A stretch of DNA of 64,000 bases from Pseudoalteromonas nigrifaciens (GCF_002221505.1 NZ_CP011037.1:615847-679846), one strand, 5' to 3'. Shown: positions 8,319 to 18,286, numbered from the stretch's first letter. The notes: a model not told the origin generated them from the letters alone. Numbers and translations: made by a program.

Positions 8319-10172
8319 ATGAAATTAATAAACTTGGCGGTTATAGCCAGTGGTGTACTGCTTGCTTTAAGTGGTTGCACTAATATAAATAAAAGTAAGC
8401 ATGAAAGTAACACCACCAGTAGCCACGCGCATTTGAGCATGGCTAATACTGCCAAAGCAGTGGTGTCAGAGCTTTCAGCACAACAACAGCTTGATGTACT
8501 GGTAGCGCAATATTACGATGAATCGCTTATGTTTAGCCCTCTCAGTGCCACTTACAATGGCCGTAATGAGTTTAATAACCAATTTACGCCTGTTATTTCA
8601 TCGGCTAGCCGTGATAAAAAAGCCGCTTTTTATAAAAAATATCAACAGCGCTTATCACTTATAGATAAAGAGCAGCTAGTAGGACAAGCATTATTAAGCT
8701 TTGAAATATTAACTCAAGACTTAGCGCTTAAGCTTGAAGGAATGCAATACCCAGATTATTTACTGCCAATTAATCAAATGGCAGGGGCACATAACACCTT
8801 TGCTGGTTTTGGCTCGGGACAAAGTGCACAACCTTTTAATACAGTTGAAGATTACAGCAACTTTTTAGCCCGAAGTGAGGGCTTTATTAATTGGCTTGTA
8901 AGTGTGCAAGAATCAATGGCGCAAGGCATAAAGCTTGGCGTAGTGTTACCAAGGCCACTGGCTAAAAAGCTGCAACCACAATTTGCAGCCCATCTGGTAA
9001 CTGACGCTGAAGACTCACTATTTTGGGCGCCAATTAAAAACTTCCCAGAGTCGTTTACAGCACAGCAAAAGCAACAAATTACAGCACAATATAGAAAATT
9101 GATTATAGAGCGTTTAGTACCTGCATATAACAGCATGAGCGAGTTTTTAGCTAATCAATATATTCCTAATAGCCGAGAAAGTGTTGGTTATAGCGATTTA
9201 CCTAACGGTAAAGCGTGGTACGAATACCAAATTAAAAAACACACTACGCTTAGTTTATCTGCCAACGAAATTCATGATATTGGTTTAAGTGAAGTAGCGC
9301 GTATTTTATCGCAAATGAAAAAAGTAAAAGAAACAGTTGGCTTTAAAGGTGACTTATCTGCATTTTTTGACCACTTACGTGATTCGGACGAATTTTATTA
9401 CAACACGCCGCAAGAGTTAATAGCGGCATACGAAAACGTAAAACAAAAAATTGATGCGCGTTTGCCACTGCTTTTTAACATAGCACCAAAAGCGCCATAC
9501 GTTGTAAAAGCAGTAGAAGCTTACAGAGCACAGTCGGCTGCGGGCGCATCTTATGCGTCTCCAGCACCAGATGGTTCTCGCCCAGGTGTTTTTTATATTA
9601 ATACCTATAACTTAAAGGCGCAGGCTAAGTTTTTACTCGAAACACTATCGATTCACGAAGCAGCACCTGGGCATCACTTTCAAATAGCATTACAGCAAGA
9701 AATAGATGGCCTGCCAGATTTTCGTAAATTTGGTGGCTACACCGTATTTGCCGAAGGTTGGGCGTTGTACGCTGAAAGTTTAGGGAAAGAGCTTGGCTTA
9801 TTTACCGACCCGTATATGTGGTATGGGCGTTTATCAGATGAGCAATTACGCGCTATGCGTTTAGTACTCGACACTGGTTTTCATGCAAAAGGCTGGACGC
9901 GTGAGCAAGGTATTGATTACATGCTAGCTAATTCGTCTATGGCTAAAAGTGATGTAATAGCCGAAGTTGAGCGTTACATAGCATGGCCAGGCCAAGCGTT
10001 GTCGTATAAATTAGGAGAGTTTAAAATTAGTGAGCTGCGCGACTACGCACATAAACAGCTAGGTAATAAGTTTGATATTAAAGCGTTTCACACGCAAATA
10101 CTCATAGATGGCGCATTACCTATGCCAATTTTAGAACAGAAAATAAAGCGCTGGGTTAAATCAGTACAATAA
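8319..10172 (+). CDS. DUF885 family lipoprotein, probable zinc metallopeptidase
   Basis: A 617-aa envelope protein. Residues 1-19 are a lipoprotein signal with lipobox LSGC, so the mature protein is likely lipid-anchored. The DUF885 domain fills most of the rest. Its hallmark HEAAPGHHFQ (about residue 450) resembles a zinc-binding HExxH-type helix, with the downstream glutamate in YTVFAEGWALYAE as a likely third ligand. Members are thought to be peptidases, but few have been characterised. It is divergent from the amidohydrolase gene with 157 bp between them. Confidence 0.88.
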   Translation: MKLINLAVIASGVLLALSGCTNINKSKHESNTTSSHAHLSMANTAKAVVSELSAQQQLDVLVAQYYDESLMFSPLSATYNGRNEFNNQFTPVISSASRDKKAAFYKKYQQRLSLIDKEQLVGQALLSFEILTQDLALKLEGMQYPDYLLPINQMAGAHNTFAGFGSGQSAQPFNTVEDYSNFLARSEGFINWLVSVQESMAQGIKLGVVLPRPLAKKLQPQFAAHLVTDAEDSLFWAPIKNFPESFTAQQKQQITAQYRKLIIERLVPAYNSMSEFLANQYIPNSRESVGYSDLPNGKAWYEYQIKKHTTLSLSANEIHDIGLSEVARILSQMKKVKETVGFKGDLSAFFDHLRDSDEFYYNTPQELIAAYENVKQKIDARLPLLFNIAPKAPYVVKAVEAYRAQSAAGASYASPAPDGSRPGVFYINTYNLKAQAKFLLETLSIHEAAPGHHFQIALQQEIDGLPDFRKFGGYTVFAEGWALYAESLGKELGLFTDPYMWYGRLSDEQLRAMRLVLDTGFHAKGWTREQGIDYMLANSSMAKSDVIAEVERYIAWPGQALSYKLGEFKISELRDYAHKQLGNKFDIKAFHTQILIDGALPMPILEQKIKRWVKSVQ

Positions 10173-10265
10173 TGCTTAGGCAAAGCCCTTACCTGCAAGG
10201 TATTGGCTTTGCGCCATTTGCAGCAATACGGTAGAATGCGCGCTCTTTAGGGGCGCGAGTACATT

Positions 10266-10778
10266 ATGTTTGATCAACAATTAGCAAATACACAATTTTG
10301 GCTTGAAAAAAGCCTAAGCGACATGAACCAAAATGAATGGGAAGCCATTTGTGACGGCTGCGGGAAATGCTGCTTAAATACCTTTATTGATAGCGAAGAT
10401 GAAGATGAATTTACCGCCACCGATCAGCTACGCGAAGGTGAGCAGTTAATATTTACTAATATTGTGTGTCAGTATCTCGATAATAATACCTGTGGTTGTA
10501 GCGAATACGAAAATCGTCAAACGCTGGTACCATCTTGTGTAAAACTTACCAAAGAAAACCTCAAAGATATCTTTTTTATGCCACAAAGTTGTAGCTATCG
10601 CCGTTTGCACGAAGGGCGAGGGTTGGCCTCGTGGCATCCGCTGTTAAATAATGGCGACAAAACAAAAATGCATCAGCAGGGCATTTCGGTAAAAGACAAA
10701 ACCGTAAAAGATTGCGACGTTAAGCTCGATGACTTTGACCTATATATAGCAGAGTGGCCAACCAAGGATAGTGATTAA
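10266..10778 (+). CDS. YcgN family cysteine-cluster protein
   Basis: A 170-aa protein with the cysteine pattern CDGCGKCC near residues 35-42 and further conserved cysteines in VCQYLDNNTCGCSEY, PSCVKL and QSCSYR. This matches the UPF0260/YcgN family, probably a metal- or iron-sulfur-binding protein of unknown role. The gene overlaps the SpoU methylase by one base (stop TAA shares its last A with the next ATG), so translation is probably coupled. Confidence 0.9.
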   Translation: MFDQQLANTQFWLEKSLSDMNQNEWEAICDGCGKCCLNTFIDSEDEDEFTATDQLREGEQLIFTNIVCQYLDNNTCGCSEYENRQTLVPSCVKLTKENLKDIFFMPQSCSYRRLHEGRGLASWHPLLNNGDKTKMHQQGISVKDKTVKDCDVKLDDFDLYIAEWPTKDSD

Positions 10779-11290
10779 TGAGCAAGCAACAGGCTGTTAT
10801 TGGTTTATTAAATCCCAAAAGCCCAACTAATGTGGGCGGTGTATTACGTGCTGCAGGTTGCTACGACGCACAGCAGGTGTTTTTTACCGGAAACCGTTAT
10901 TTAAATGCACAAAAGTTTCATACCGATACAAAAAATGTGGTTGAACGAATTTCACTAACTGCCACCGATAATTTAGAAAAAGTAAAGCCACAAGGTGCCA
11001 CGGTTGTGGTTATTGAGCTAATTGAAGGTGCAACGCCACTGCCTGAGTTTACCCACCCAGAAAACGCATTTTATGTGTTTGGCCCAGAGGATGGCTCAGT
11101 GTCTAAAGACGTTTTAAAGTGGGCCGACGAAGTCGTGTATATTCCTACTATTGGCTGCATGAACCTCGCCGCCACTTGTAACGTGGTGCTATACGATCGT
11201 TTAGCAAAACTAGGCGGCGTAGAGAGCAGCGATACTACAATTATCAATTCGCGCGATACCAATAATAAAATGAAATGGGAAAAAGCATAG
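10778..11290 (+). CDS. RNA methyltransferase, SpoU/TrmH (SPOUT) family
   Basis: A compact 170-aa SPOUT enzyme without an extra substrate-binding domain. The three family motifs are visible: motif 1 NPKSPTNVGGVLRAA, motif 2 YVFGPEDGSVSKDV and motif 3 YIPTIGCMNLAATCNVVLYD. They build the trefoil knot that binds S-adenosylmethionine. Targets are usually 2'-O-ribose positions in tRNA or rRNA; which one cannot be told from sequence. It is translationally coupled to the YcgN gene. Confidence 0.9.
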   Translation: MSKQQAVIGLLNPKSPTNVGGVLRAAGCYDAQQVFFTGNRYLNAQKFHTDTKNVVERISLTATDNLEKVKPQGATVVVIELIEGATPLPEFTHPENAFYVFGPEDGSVSKDVLKWADEVVYIPTIGCMNLAATCNVVLYDRLAKLGGVESSDTTIINSRDTNNKMKWEKA

Positions 11291-11359
11291 CGCTTTAGTC
11301 GCTGTGCAGCGTATTTTAAAACGACATAAATCTCCCGCAGTTAAGCGCCAATCAGTAAT

Positions 11360-11385
11360 AAGCCTCGCAAGGGGCTTGTATTTTT
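11360..11385 (+). terminator. Terminator after the SpoU gene
   Basis: The stem AAGCCTC / GGGGCTT with a GCAA tetraloop is followed by GTATTTTT. Confidence 0.7.
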
Positions 11386-11569
11386 AAGTACACAATTTAA
11401 ACAACACACCTTAATCTTCCCGATCCTTCTAAGTTCATGAATAATCATAATTAAGCCTTTATTACTGTTTTAGCTCTTTTGTTGCTCGTAAGCTTTAATA
11501 ACTAAGACATTTAGTTAAATATTTGCTAAAACTGTAGGTGCTAATAATAACAATTAAAAAAGGGCACTT

Positions 11570-13459
11570 ATGTTTGGCACGTTAAAATTTACCTCTAAGG
11601 TCACTATTGCTGCATCACTGGTATTAGTGTTGGTACTTGGTGTTTTTACAATTAATAACTATGTATCTATGCGTAATCAAACCGAGCAGCAACTTGCTCT
11701 TGTACTGCAACAAAGTTCAGAATCTGTTTCGCAAAACATTGCTAATTGGCTAAATGACAAACTGGCAATTGTTATTGCCATAGCAAAAACGCACCAACCT
11801 GGTGATAGCAAAGCGCTTACCCTTACACAGCTTAATACCGCTGAGTTGGCCGGAAACTTTAAAAATACCTATATTGGTAAATCCAATGGCGTGTTTATAT
11901 TAAACGATCAAAGCGTAGTATTGCCCGCTGATTTTGATGCCACGTCTCGCCCTTGGTACAAGCTAGTAGAAAACAAAGAAAATACTGCCTTTACTACCCC
12001 TTATATAGATGTAACCAGCAATGAACTTACTATATCTGCGGTTGTGCCGATGCAGCAAAATGAGCAGTTTATTGGTGTAGCGGGCGCCGATATAGAAATG
12101 AGCATTATTACAAAAATTATTAACGATATAGATTTTTTAGGCTTAGGTTACGGCTTTTTAATTGACAGTAACGGCCAAGTGTTAAGCCACCCTAACAGAG
12201 CACTTAATTTAAAAAATACTACTGAGTTATTTGGTACCCACACTGCTTTGCAAAGCGAATTTACAGAGTATCAAGTGGCAGGGCAAAGTAAGCTTATATC
12301 GTATACAAAAATACGCGGTATAGAAAACGTTGACTGGTACTTAGGCGTGGTAATCGATAAAGATAAAGCCTTTGCCAGTGTGTCGGCCTTTGGCAAAACG
12401 GCCGCTATATATATGCTTATTGGTATCGTTGTTATCATTATTATGATGCAACTATTATTGCGCTATTTAATGCGCCCAATGCAGCGATTAAACGACGCTA
12501 TTAAAAACATTGCCCAAGGTGAAGGCGACCTAACGTGTAGATTAGAAGTTGAAAATGAAGACGAATTTGGCGAGTTAAGTCATTCTTTTAATTTATTTAT
12601 TGAAAAAATACAGCACTCTATTGAACAAGTAAAACACACCACAGAGTCATTAGATGTGGCTATTTCGAGTTTAGTCGCGCAAACCGACTCAACATTATTA
12701 ATGTACGAAGACCAAACTAAACGCACCGACAGTGTAGCAACCGCAATTAATCAGTTTTCTGCCACCGCAATGGAAATATCAAACAGTGCTGAGCGTGCCT
12801 CTAAGTTAGCTAAAAATGCCGATCAGCACTCAGCGCAAAACCAGCAAACACTCAGTAATAATGTGGCCAGTATTCATCAGTTATCAAAAAATATGGAACA
12901 GGCACAGCAAACTATTAATAGCTTAAATGTGCATACAGCCAGTATTGGCCAAGTACTTGAGGTAATTAAAGGCGTAAGCGAGCAAACAAATTTACTTGCC
13001 CTGAATGCCGCAATAGAAGCTGCACGGGCTGGTGAAGCTGGGCGAGGTTTTGCTGTAGTTGCCGATGAAGTTCGCCAATTAGCGCATCGTACTCAGCAAT
13101 CAACCCAAGAAATAGAAGACACCGTAAGCCAATTACAAAAAGGCTCTAATTTAGCGGTAGAACTAATGAAAACCAGTTTAAGCGACAGCGAAACAAGCGT
13201 GCAACAAGCCGATGCAGTAGGTGTTGTAATGCAGCAGATTATAGATGCAATACAAAAAATTAGCGATGCGAATCATGTTGTAGCTAGTGCAACCGATGAG
13301 CAAAATCAGGTTGTTAAATCCCTCGATTCAGACATTCATAATATTAGTGAGCTTTCAATACAGGGCAAAGCTAATTTAAACCGTACCTTGGATGAATGCA
13401 CCAAGCTTAAACAACAATTTAGCGATTTAGAGCGTATGGTTAAAAAGTTTAAAGTTTAA
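11570..13459 (+). CDS. Methyl-accepting chemotaxis protein with periplasmic dCache-type sensor
   Basis: A 629-aa chemoreceptor. A first membrane segment lies at about residues 9-30, followed by a roughly 250-residue periplasmic region with the Cache hallmark [21 protein letters not shown] second membrane segment (about 280-298) precedes a HAMP domain ([21 protein letters not shown]). The cytoplasmic coiled coil carries the hairpin tip [21 protein letters not shown]. It signals ligand binding to CheA/CheW. No chemotaxis kinase genes are nearby, so it is a stand-alone receptor. The ligand is unknown; dCache sensors often bind amino acids or organic acids. There is no CheR-docking NWETF tail. 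Confidence 0.95.
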   Translation: MFGTLKFTSKVTIAASLVLVLVLGVFTINNYVSMRNQTEQQLALVLQQSSESVSQNIANWLNDKLAIVIAIAKTHQPGDSKALTLTQLNTAELAGNFKNTYIGKSNGVFILNDQSVVLPADFDATSRPWYKLVENKENTAFTTPYIDVTSNELTISAVVPMQQNEQFIGVAGADIEMSIITKIINDIDFLGLGYGFLIDSNGQVLSHPNRALNLKNTTELFGTHTALQSEFTEYQVAGQSKLISYTKIRGIENVDWYLGVVIDKDKAFASVSAFGKTAAIYMLIGIVVIIIMMQLLLRYLMRPMQRLNDAIKNIAQGEGDLTCRLEVENEDEFGELSHSFNLFIEKIQHSIEQVKHTTESLDVAISSLVAQTDSTLLMYEDQTKRTDSVATAINQFSATAMEISNSAERASKLAKNADQHSAQNQQTLSNNVASIHQLSKNMEQAQQTINSLNVHTASIGQVLEVIKGVSEQTNLLALNAAIEAARAGEAGRGFAVVADEVRQLAHRTQQSTQEIEDTVSQLQKGSNLAVELMKTSLSDSETSVQQADAVGVVMQQIIDAIQKISDANHVVASATDEQNQVVKSLDSDIHNISELSIQGKANLNRTLDECTKLKQQFSDLERMVKKFKV

Positions 13460-13464
13460 AGTTT
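13444..13464 (+). repeat. Three tandem AAAGTTT heptamers across the chemoreceptor stop codon
   Basis: AAAGTTT occurs three times in a row and includes the TAA stop at 13457-13459. A slip of one unit would change the C-terminus slightly. This is probably a minor feature. Confidence 0.8.
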
Positions 13465-13562
13465 AAAAACAATCGCTAACAACAGTTTAGCTATTAACCA
13501 TTATAGTATGTGTAAATGCTGGTGGCTTACATTAAGCACGGGCTGTTAATACGGAGGAGCAA

Positions 13563-14177
13563 ATGGCTCAAAGTAAACTTGTTTATGTACACGACCCTAT
13601 GTGTAGTTGGTGTTGGGGTTATGCACCAAGCTGGCATAAATTAAAAGCTGCTCTTGAGAGTAAGCTAGTAGTTGAATACAAAGTGGGAGGGCTTGCACCT
13701 GACAGCCAAGATCCTATGCCACAAAACATGCAGGATATGCTACAAAACACCTGGCATAAAATAGCAGCGCAATTGGGGACTGAGTTTAATTTTGACTTTT
13801 GGCGCAACTGTAAACCAAGGCGCTCAACGTACCCAGCGTGTAGAGCGGCGCTTATTGCGCGTAAAGCGGGCAAAGAAAGTGCAATGGTTGCAGCCATTCA
13901 GCAAGCTTACTATTTAAATGCTCAAAACCCCTCAGATGAAAGCACATTAATTAGCTTAGCCGAGCAAATAAGTTTAAATAAAGCGCAGTTTGCAAATAGG
14001 CTTCAATCAAAAGAGCTTAATGATGAGTTAATTGCAGAGCTTAATTATGTACATAGTTTGCCCATTCAGGGTTTTCCATCTTTAGTGCTTATTAATGAGG
14101 GTAGCGCGTACCCAATAGCAATAAACTACACCGACTGGCAAAAAACATTAAACCAAATTAATGCTATTTTAAGCTAA
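13563..14177 (+). CDS. DsbA-family thioredoxin-fold protein (FrnE-like)
   Basis: A 204-aa protein with the active-site motif DPMCSWCWGYAP (CxxC at about residues 14-17) close to the N-terminus and no signal peptide, so it is likely cytoplasmic. The helical insertion typical of DsbA follows, then the cis-proline loop GFPSLVL. The CSWCWG motif is characteristic of a subgroup often named DsbA family oxidoreductase, related to FrnE. A strong GGAGG ribosome site precedes the start. The physiological partner is unknown. Confidence 0.9.
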   Translation: MAQSKLVYVHDPMCSWCWGYAPSWHKLKAALESKLVVEYKVGGLAPDSQDPMPQNMQDMLQNTWHKIAAQLGTEFNFDFWRNCKPRRSTYPACRAALIARKAGKESAMVAAIQQAYYLNAQNPSDESTLISLAEQISLNKAQFANRLQSKELNDELIAELNYVHSLPIQGFPSLVLINEGSAYPIAINYTDWQKTLNQINAILS

Positions 14178-14214
14178 ATAGCCTGAACTCAGGTTAAGTA
14201 TTGCTAAATTATGC

Positions 14215-14233
14215 GTGTTTGGCTGCCAAACAC
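14215..14233. promoter_or_regulatory. Perfect 19-bp dyad, possible operator or hairpin
   Basis: GTGTTTGGC, T and GCCAAACAC form a perfect palindrome with a single central base. No T-run follows on the + strand. It lies between the DsbA-like gene and the TonB2 operon, about 245 bp before the operon start. It may bind a dimeric regulator, or it may be the end of the upstream transcript. Confidence 0.5.
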
Positions 14234-14248
14234 TCACTCCCCTTATAA

Positions 14249-14303
14249 CACTTGTTACACAACACTCCTTACACAGCACTTCCTACACAGTCCCCTTAGA
14301 CAG
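14249..14303 (+). repeat. Degenerate 14-bp tandem repeat, about four units
   Basis: The units CACTTGTTACACAA, CACTCCTTACACAG and CACTTCCTACACAG are followed by a shorter TCCCCTTAGACAG. They are phased at 14 bp and have an unusual C-rich, G-poor composition. They lie in the roughly 300-bp gene-free stretch upstream of the TonB2 operon, which otherwise shows only the dyad just before. Function unknown. Confidence 0.75.
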
Positions 14304-14477
14304 GCTATTTATTAACGCTGTCATAAAAGCGACTTCTTTGCGCAACATGCTTGTCATTTTTCATCTATACACTTTCGCTCATTGAAAATATTTAGTTTTT
14401 AATTGTTTGTATCAAACGTTTAAAGCTAACAAAAACAAACTAGCAAATCTGCTAACTAACGAGTAAAGGTGTATGCG

Positions 14478-15230
14478 ATGAAAGGCGTTAAACCATTAAT
14501 TATAGCTGGTATTGTGGCCGCAAGTGCCGCTGTACACGCAAACGATTTAAATAAGGTTATTGATAAAAGCAGTGAAATTACTAAATCGGCTGCGCAATCA
14601 CAAACAAAAATAGACAAGATTGCAGATTCAATGCAAGGGCGTCTGCAACAGTTTAAAACTCTTAATAAAGAAATTGATGGTTTAGCTGTGTATAACGCTC
14701 AGCTTACAAAACAGTTAAATAACCAAATTGCAGAAATGCAATCGATGAATCTCTCTATGGATCAGGTTTCAATTATTGAGCGTCAAATTACGCCACTAAT
14801 GATGCGCATGATCACCGGCCTTGAACAGTTTGTATTACTCGATGTACCATTTTTAAAAGACGAACGTGAAAAGCGTTTAACCTCTTTAAAAGCCATGATG
14901 GAACGTGCCGATATTACCTCTAGCGAAAAGTTCCGCCGCGTACTCGAAGCCTACCAAGTAGAAGTTGATTATGGCCGTACTATTGAAGCCTACAGCGCAC
15001 TGCTTGAGGTAGATGGTAAAGAGCGCGAAGTCGATTTTTTACGCATTGGTCGCTTAGAGCTCATTTACTTAACCCGTGATAGTAAATTAGCTGGCAGCTG
15101 GGATACACAAACAAAAACGTTTGCAGCACTTCCAGACTCAACCATTAGCCAAATTAATAAAGGTTTACGCATTGCGCGTAAGCAACTTGCCCCAGATATG
15201 TTAACTCTGCCAGTTCACGCAGCACGATAA
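14478..15230 (+). CDS. DUF3450 periplasmic coiled-coil protein of a TonB2 system
   Basis: A 250-aa exported protein. I choose the ATG at 14478 over the GTG at 14469 because AAAGG lies 8 bases upstream and the signal peptide (MKGVKPLIIAG ... AVHA) then starts cleanly. Residues about 25-95 form a long coiled coil. The C-terminal part holds DVPFLKDEREKRL, as seen in DUF3450 proteins. The family is almost always found upstream of TtpC/ExbB/ExbD/TonB in Vibrio, Shewanella and relatives, as here. Its exact role is not established; a periplasmic accessory of the motor is the usual guess. Confidence 0.88.
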   Translation: MKGVKPLIIAGIVAASAAVHANDLNKVIDKSSEITKSAAQSQTKIDKIADSMQGRLQQFKTLNKEIDGLAVYNAQLTKQLNNQIAEMQSMNLSMDQVSIIERQITPLMMRMITGLEQFVLLDVPFLKDEREKRLTSLKAMMERADITSSEKFRRVLEAYQVEVDYGRTIEAYSALLEVDGKEREVDFLRIGRLELIYLTRDSKLAGSWDTQTKTFAALPDSTISQINKGLRIARKQLAPDMLTLPVHAAR

Positions 15231-15240
15231 GAGGTCGAAA

Positions 15241-16608
15241 ATGAAATTGTTTACTCAAATGACAAAAATGGCCGTACTTGCTGCAAGTATAAGTTTTACA
15301 TGCGCAAGTGTAGCAGCAGAGCCAATGGATTTAGATTCATTACTTAAAAACCTTGAACAAGGTAAATCTGCGCAAAGTGTGCAAAATACTCAGCGTGAAC
15401 AACAGTTTACTGCGCGTCAAAACGAGCAAGTAAAAATGCTAAAAGACACGCAAGCAAAGCGTAGCCAAATGCTTAGTGAATCAGAGCGTTTAGAAACACA
15501 GTTTGAAGAAAACGAAATTAAACTGGCTAATTTAACCGATACTCTATCAAAGCGTATGGGATCACTTAAAGAATTGTTTGGTGTGTTGCAACAAGTGGCA
15601 GGCGATTCAAGCAATAAGTTTGCTACCTCTGTGGTATCGGCAGAAATACCAGGGCGAAGTGTTTTTATGGACGATCTGGCACAAAAAATGGGATCTACTT
15701 CACAACTTGCTTCAATCGAAGATATTGAAAAAGTGTGGTACGAGCTACAACGTGAAATGACCGAGCAAGGCAAAGTGAGCCGCTTTAATACTCAGGTTAT
15801 TATTGAAGGTGGTAACAAAGCAGAGCAAGAAGTTGTGCGTGTTGGTGCTTTTAACCTTATTTCCAACGGTAAATATTTAGAGTACAGCCCAAGTACAAAT
15901 ACGCTAAGTGAGCTTACTCGCCAGCCCGTATCGCGCTATACATCAACCGCAGGCGATTTACAGCAGGCTAAAAACGGTATTGTACAGTTTGCACTAGACC
16001 CAACCGGTGGCTCAATTTTAGGTTTACTAGTACAAGCGCCAGATACCGCTGAGCAAGTACACCAAGGCGGCGCTGTTGGTTACGTTATTTTAGGTGTGGG
16101 TTTATTAGCACTGTTAATTGCAATTGAGCGTTTCGTATCTTTATTGCTAGTGGGTGGCAAAATTCGCCGTCAACTTAAAGACACGGTTGCTCGCGACGAT
16201 AATCCACTAGGCCGTGTTATGAAAGTAAAAGACGACTACCCAAATGTAGCCTACGACACCCTAGAGCTTAAATTAAGCGAAGCTATACTGCGTGAAATGC
16301 CAAAAATAACCCGTAACTTAACCCTGATTAAAATTATTTCAGTAGTGGCTCCGCTGCTAGGTTTACTTGGTACAGTTACCGGGATGATCAATACCTTCCA
16401 AGCCATTACCTTATTTGGCACCGGGGATCCTAAGCTCATGGCAGGCGGTATTTCACAAGCGCTTGTAACAACAGTACTTGGCTTAGTTGTGGCAATACCC
16501 ACAGTATTTATTTACACCATACTCAACACCCGAGCAAAAAGCTTACTGCTTATTTTACAAGAGCAAAGCGCGGGCATTATTGCAAAACGAAGTGAAAAAG
16601 GAGCATAA
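15241..16608 (+). CDS. ttpC: TtpC-like large ExbB/TolQ-family protein
   Basis: A 455-aa inner-membrane protein. It begins with a signal-like helix ending near SVAAEP. A periplasmic coiled-coil region follows (about residues 30-250), and then the MotA/TolQ/ExbB channel domain with membrane segments near 275-300, 370-395 and 410-435. The conserved core LGLLGTVTGMINTFQAI is intact. In Vibrio, TtpC is needed with ExbB2, ExbD2 and TonB2 for TonB2-dependent transport. The gene order DUF3450-ttpC-exbB-exbD-tonB-TPR is the same here, with gaps of 3-55 bp, so this is one operon. Confidence 0.88.
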   Translation: MKLFTQMTKMAVLAASISFTCASVAAEPMDLDSLLKNLEQGKSAQSVQNTQREQQFTARQNEQVKMLKDTQAKRSQMLSESERLETQFEENEIKLANLTDTLSKRMGSLKELFGVLQQVAGDSSNKFATSVVSAEIPGRSVFMDDLAQKMGSTSQLASIEDIEKVWYELQREMTEQGKVSRFNTQVIIEGGNKAEQEVVRVGAFNLISNGKYLEYSPSTNTLSELTRQPVSRYTSTAGDLQQAKNGIVQFALDPTGGSILGLLVQAPDTAEQVHQGGAVGYVILGVGLLALLIAIERFVSLLLVGGKIRRQLKDTVARDDNPLGRVMKVKDDYPNVAYDTLELKLSEAILREMPKITRNLTLIKIISVVAPLLGLLGTVTGMINTFQAITLFGTGDPKLMAGGISQALVTTVLGLVVAIPTVFIYTILNTRAKSLLLILQEQSAGIIAKRSEKGA

Positions 16609-16611
16609 ACC

Positions 16612-17139
16612 ATGGTGCTATTGATTGATTCAATCAATGCTATCCGTGATTTTCTCGACACTGGTGGCCAAGTTCTCTTGGTCATTGGGGTGTTAATCTT
16701 CGCGATGTGGTTATTGATACTCGAGCGATTTATTTACTTTTTTAATGGTTTTCGTGGTTACAAAAAAACCATCAAAAATAGTTGGCTTAAGCGCAACGAG
16801 CGTAATAGCTGGAATGCAGAACAAATTCGCCAAGCGATGATCTCACGCGCCAGTATGCGCCTTAACGCTAACTTAGCACTTATTAATGTGATGGTTGCAT
16901 TGTGTCCGCTACTTGGTCTACTTGGCACAGTAACAGGAATGATTGAAGTGTTTGATGTTATGGCAATTACAGGTACAGGCAGTGCGCGCTCTATGGCGTC
17001 GGGTGTATCTAAAGCAACTATTCCAACTATGGCAGGCATGGTCGGTGCGTTATCTGGGGTATTTGCCTCAACGTACTTACAACGCCGGGCTAAACGTGAA
17101 GTAGCGCTACTTGAAGACAGCATGGTTTTAGACCATTAA
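16612..17139 (+). CDS. exbB: ExbB2-type proton channel subunit
   Basis: A 175-aa MotA/TolQ/ExbB protein with three membrane segments: about residues 18-38, 88-110 and 135-155. The family motif LLGLLGTVTGMIEVFDVM is intact. With ExbD it forms the proton-driven motor that energises TonB. It is shorter than E. coli ExbB (about 244 aa), as is usual for ExbB2 proteins. It starts 3 bases after ttpC. Confidence 0.92.
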   Translation: MVLLIDSINAIRDFLDTGGQVLLVIGVLIFAMWLLILERFIYFFNGFRGYKKTIKNSWLKRNERNSWNAEQIRQAMISRASMRLNANLALINVMVALCPLLGLLGTVTGMIEVFDVMAITGTGSARSMASGVSKATIPTMAGMVGALSGVFASTYLQRRAKREVALLEDSMVLDH

Positions 17140-17193
17140 GCAATTATTAATAAGTGGCTCTACCTATAGCCACTTATTTCAGGAGAATAAAAA

Positions 17194-17604
17194 ATGAGAG
17201 CCCCATTAGGAAACCTATTTCAAGAAGACGAAGCAGAAGAAATAAACATGACCCCCATGCTAGATGTGGTATTTATCATGCTTATTTTCTTTATTGTGAC
17301 CGCCTCATTCGTAAAAGAGTCGGGTATTGATGTTAACCGCCCCGAAGCCGCCACTGCGGTTAAAAAAGAACGCGCTAATATTTTGGTCGCTATTTCAGAC
17401 ACAGGTGAAATTTGGATTAATAAACGCCAAATAGATGTGCGTGCGGTGCAGGCAAATATTGAGCGTTTAAAAGCCGAAAACCCACAAGGGAGCGTGGTTA
17501 TTCAAGCAGATAAAAAGTCGACCACGGATACTTTAATTAAAGTAATGGATGCAGCGCGCGCCGCGGGTGTGTTTGATGTGTCGATTGCGGCCCAAGAAGC
17601 CTAA
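17194..17604 (+). CDS. exbD: ExbD2-type biopolymer transport protein
   Basis: A 136-aa protein with one N-terminal membrane helix (about residues 24-44) and a periplasmic domain. The motif INMTPMLDVVFIMLIFF includes the membrane aspartate that carries protons. It is the stator partner of ExbB and is followed 9 bases later by tonB. Confidence 0.93.
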   Translation: MRAPLGNLFQEDEAEEINMTPMLDVVFIMLIFFIVTASFVKESGIDVNRPEAATAVKKERANILVAISDTGEIWINKRQIDVRAVQANIERLKAENPQGSVVIQADKKSTTDTLIKVMDAARAAGVFDVSIAAQEA

Positions 17605-17613
17605 GGGTTAGCC

Positions 17614-18219
17614 ATGCGTTATTTAATAGCATTTGTAATAGCCATTTTAGTAACCTTTATGCTGTTTTTAAGCATGCAGGCACTTATTACTGGTGGTGAG
17701 GGCGCAATGAGCGAACCTGCAAAGGGGAACGTGCTTGACTTTGTACGGCTTAAAAAAGAAGAAAGCTTACAAACAAAACAGCGCAAACCACAAAAACCAC
17801 CCACACCCAAAGAGCCGCCACCACCAATGGAGTCACCAAAAATGCAAAACAGCGATGCCAATGCAAAAGCTAATAATTTTGACTTTGCGGCCAATGTTGA
17901 TGCCGAGGTGAATTTAGCCGGTGGTTTAGCCCTTGAATCAAGTGATGGTGAATACCTGCCCATTGTAAAAGTGGCGCCAGTGTACCCAAGGCGCGCACTG
18001 TCTCGTGGGATTGAAGGCTACGTTATTGTTGAGTTTACAGTAACCAAACAAGGTACAGTTCGCGACCCTCAGGTATTAAAGGCAGAGCCTGAATCGCTAT
18101 TTGACCGAGCGGCGATGGATGCAGCCCTTAAATTTAAATATAAGCCCCGCGTAGTTAATGGTGAAGCCGTTGAAGTTGCGGGAGTACAGAACAAAATATC
18201 TTTCCAGATAAGCGGTTAA
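17614..18219 (+). CDS. tonB: TonB2-type energy transducer
   Basis: A 201-aa protein with an N-terminal membrane anchor (about residues 4-24). A short proline-rich spacer follows (KQRKPQKPPTPKEPPPPMES), and then a C-terminal TonB domain (PVYPRRALSRGIEGYVIVEF ... FKYKPRVVNGE). The spacer is much shorter than in E. coli TonB, as in other TonB2 proteins. That raises the question of how it reaches the outer membrane, and accessory proteins such as TtpC may help. Confidence 0.92.
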   Translation: MRYLIAFVIAILVTFMLFLSMQALITGGEGAMSEPAKGNVLDFVRLKKEESLQTKQRKPQKPPTPKEPPPPMESPKMQNSDANAKANNFDFAANVDAEVNLAGGLALESSDGEYLPIVKVAPVYPRRALSRGIEGYVIVEFTVTKQGTVRDPQVLKAEPESLFDRAAMDAALKFKYKPRVVNGEAVEVAGVQNKISFQISG

Positions 18220-18286
18220 TTTTTGGATTAATTAATTCAACCTATTATTAATTCAATCTATCGATGGATAGAAAAGCGAGGCGATG

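Noticed and set aside
15417..15773. A 118-codon minus-strand frame inside ttpC, and similar long antisense frames in other genes
   Set aside because: They are shadows of the real genes, with serine-rich translations and no ribosome sites.
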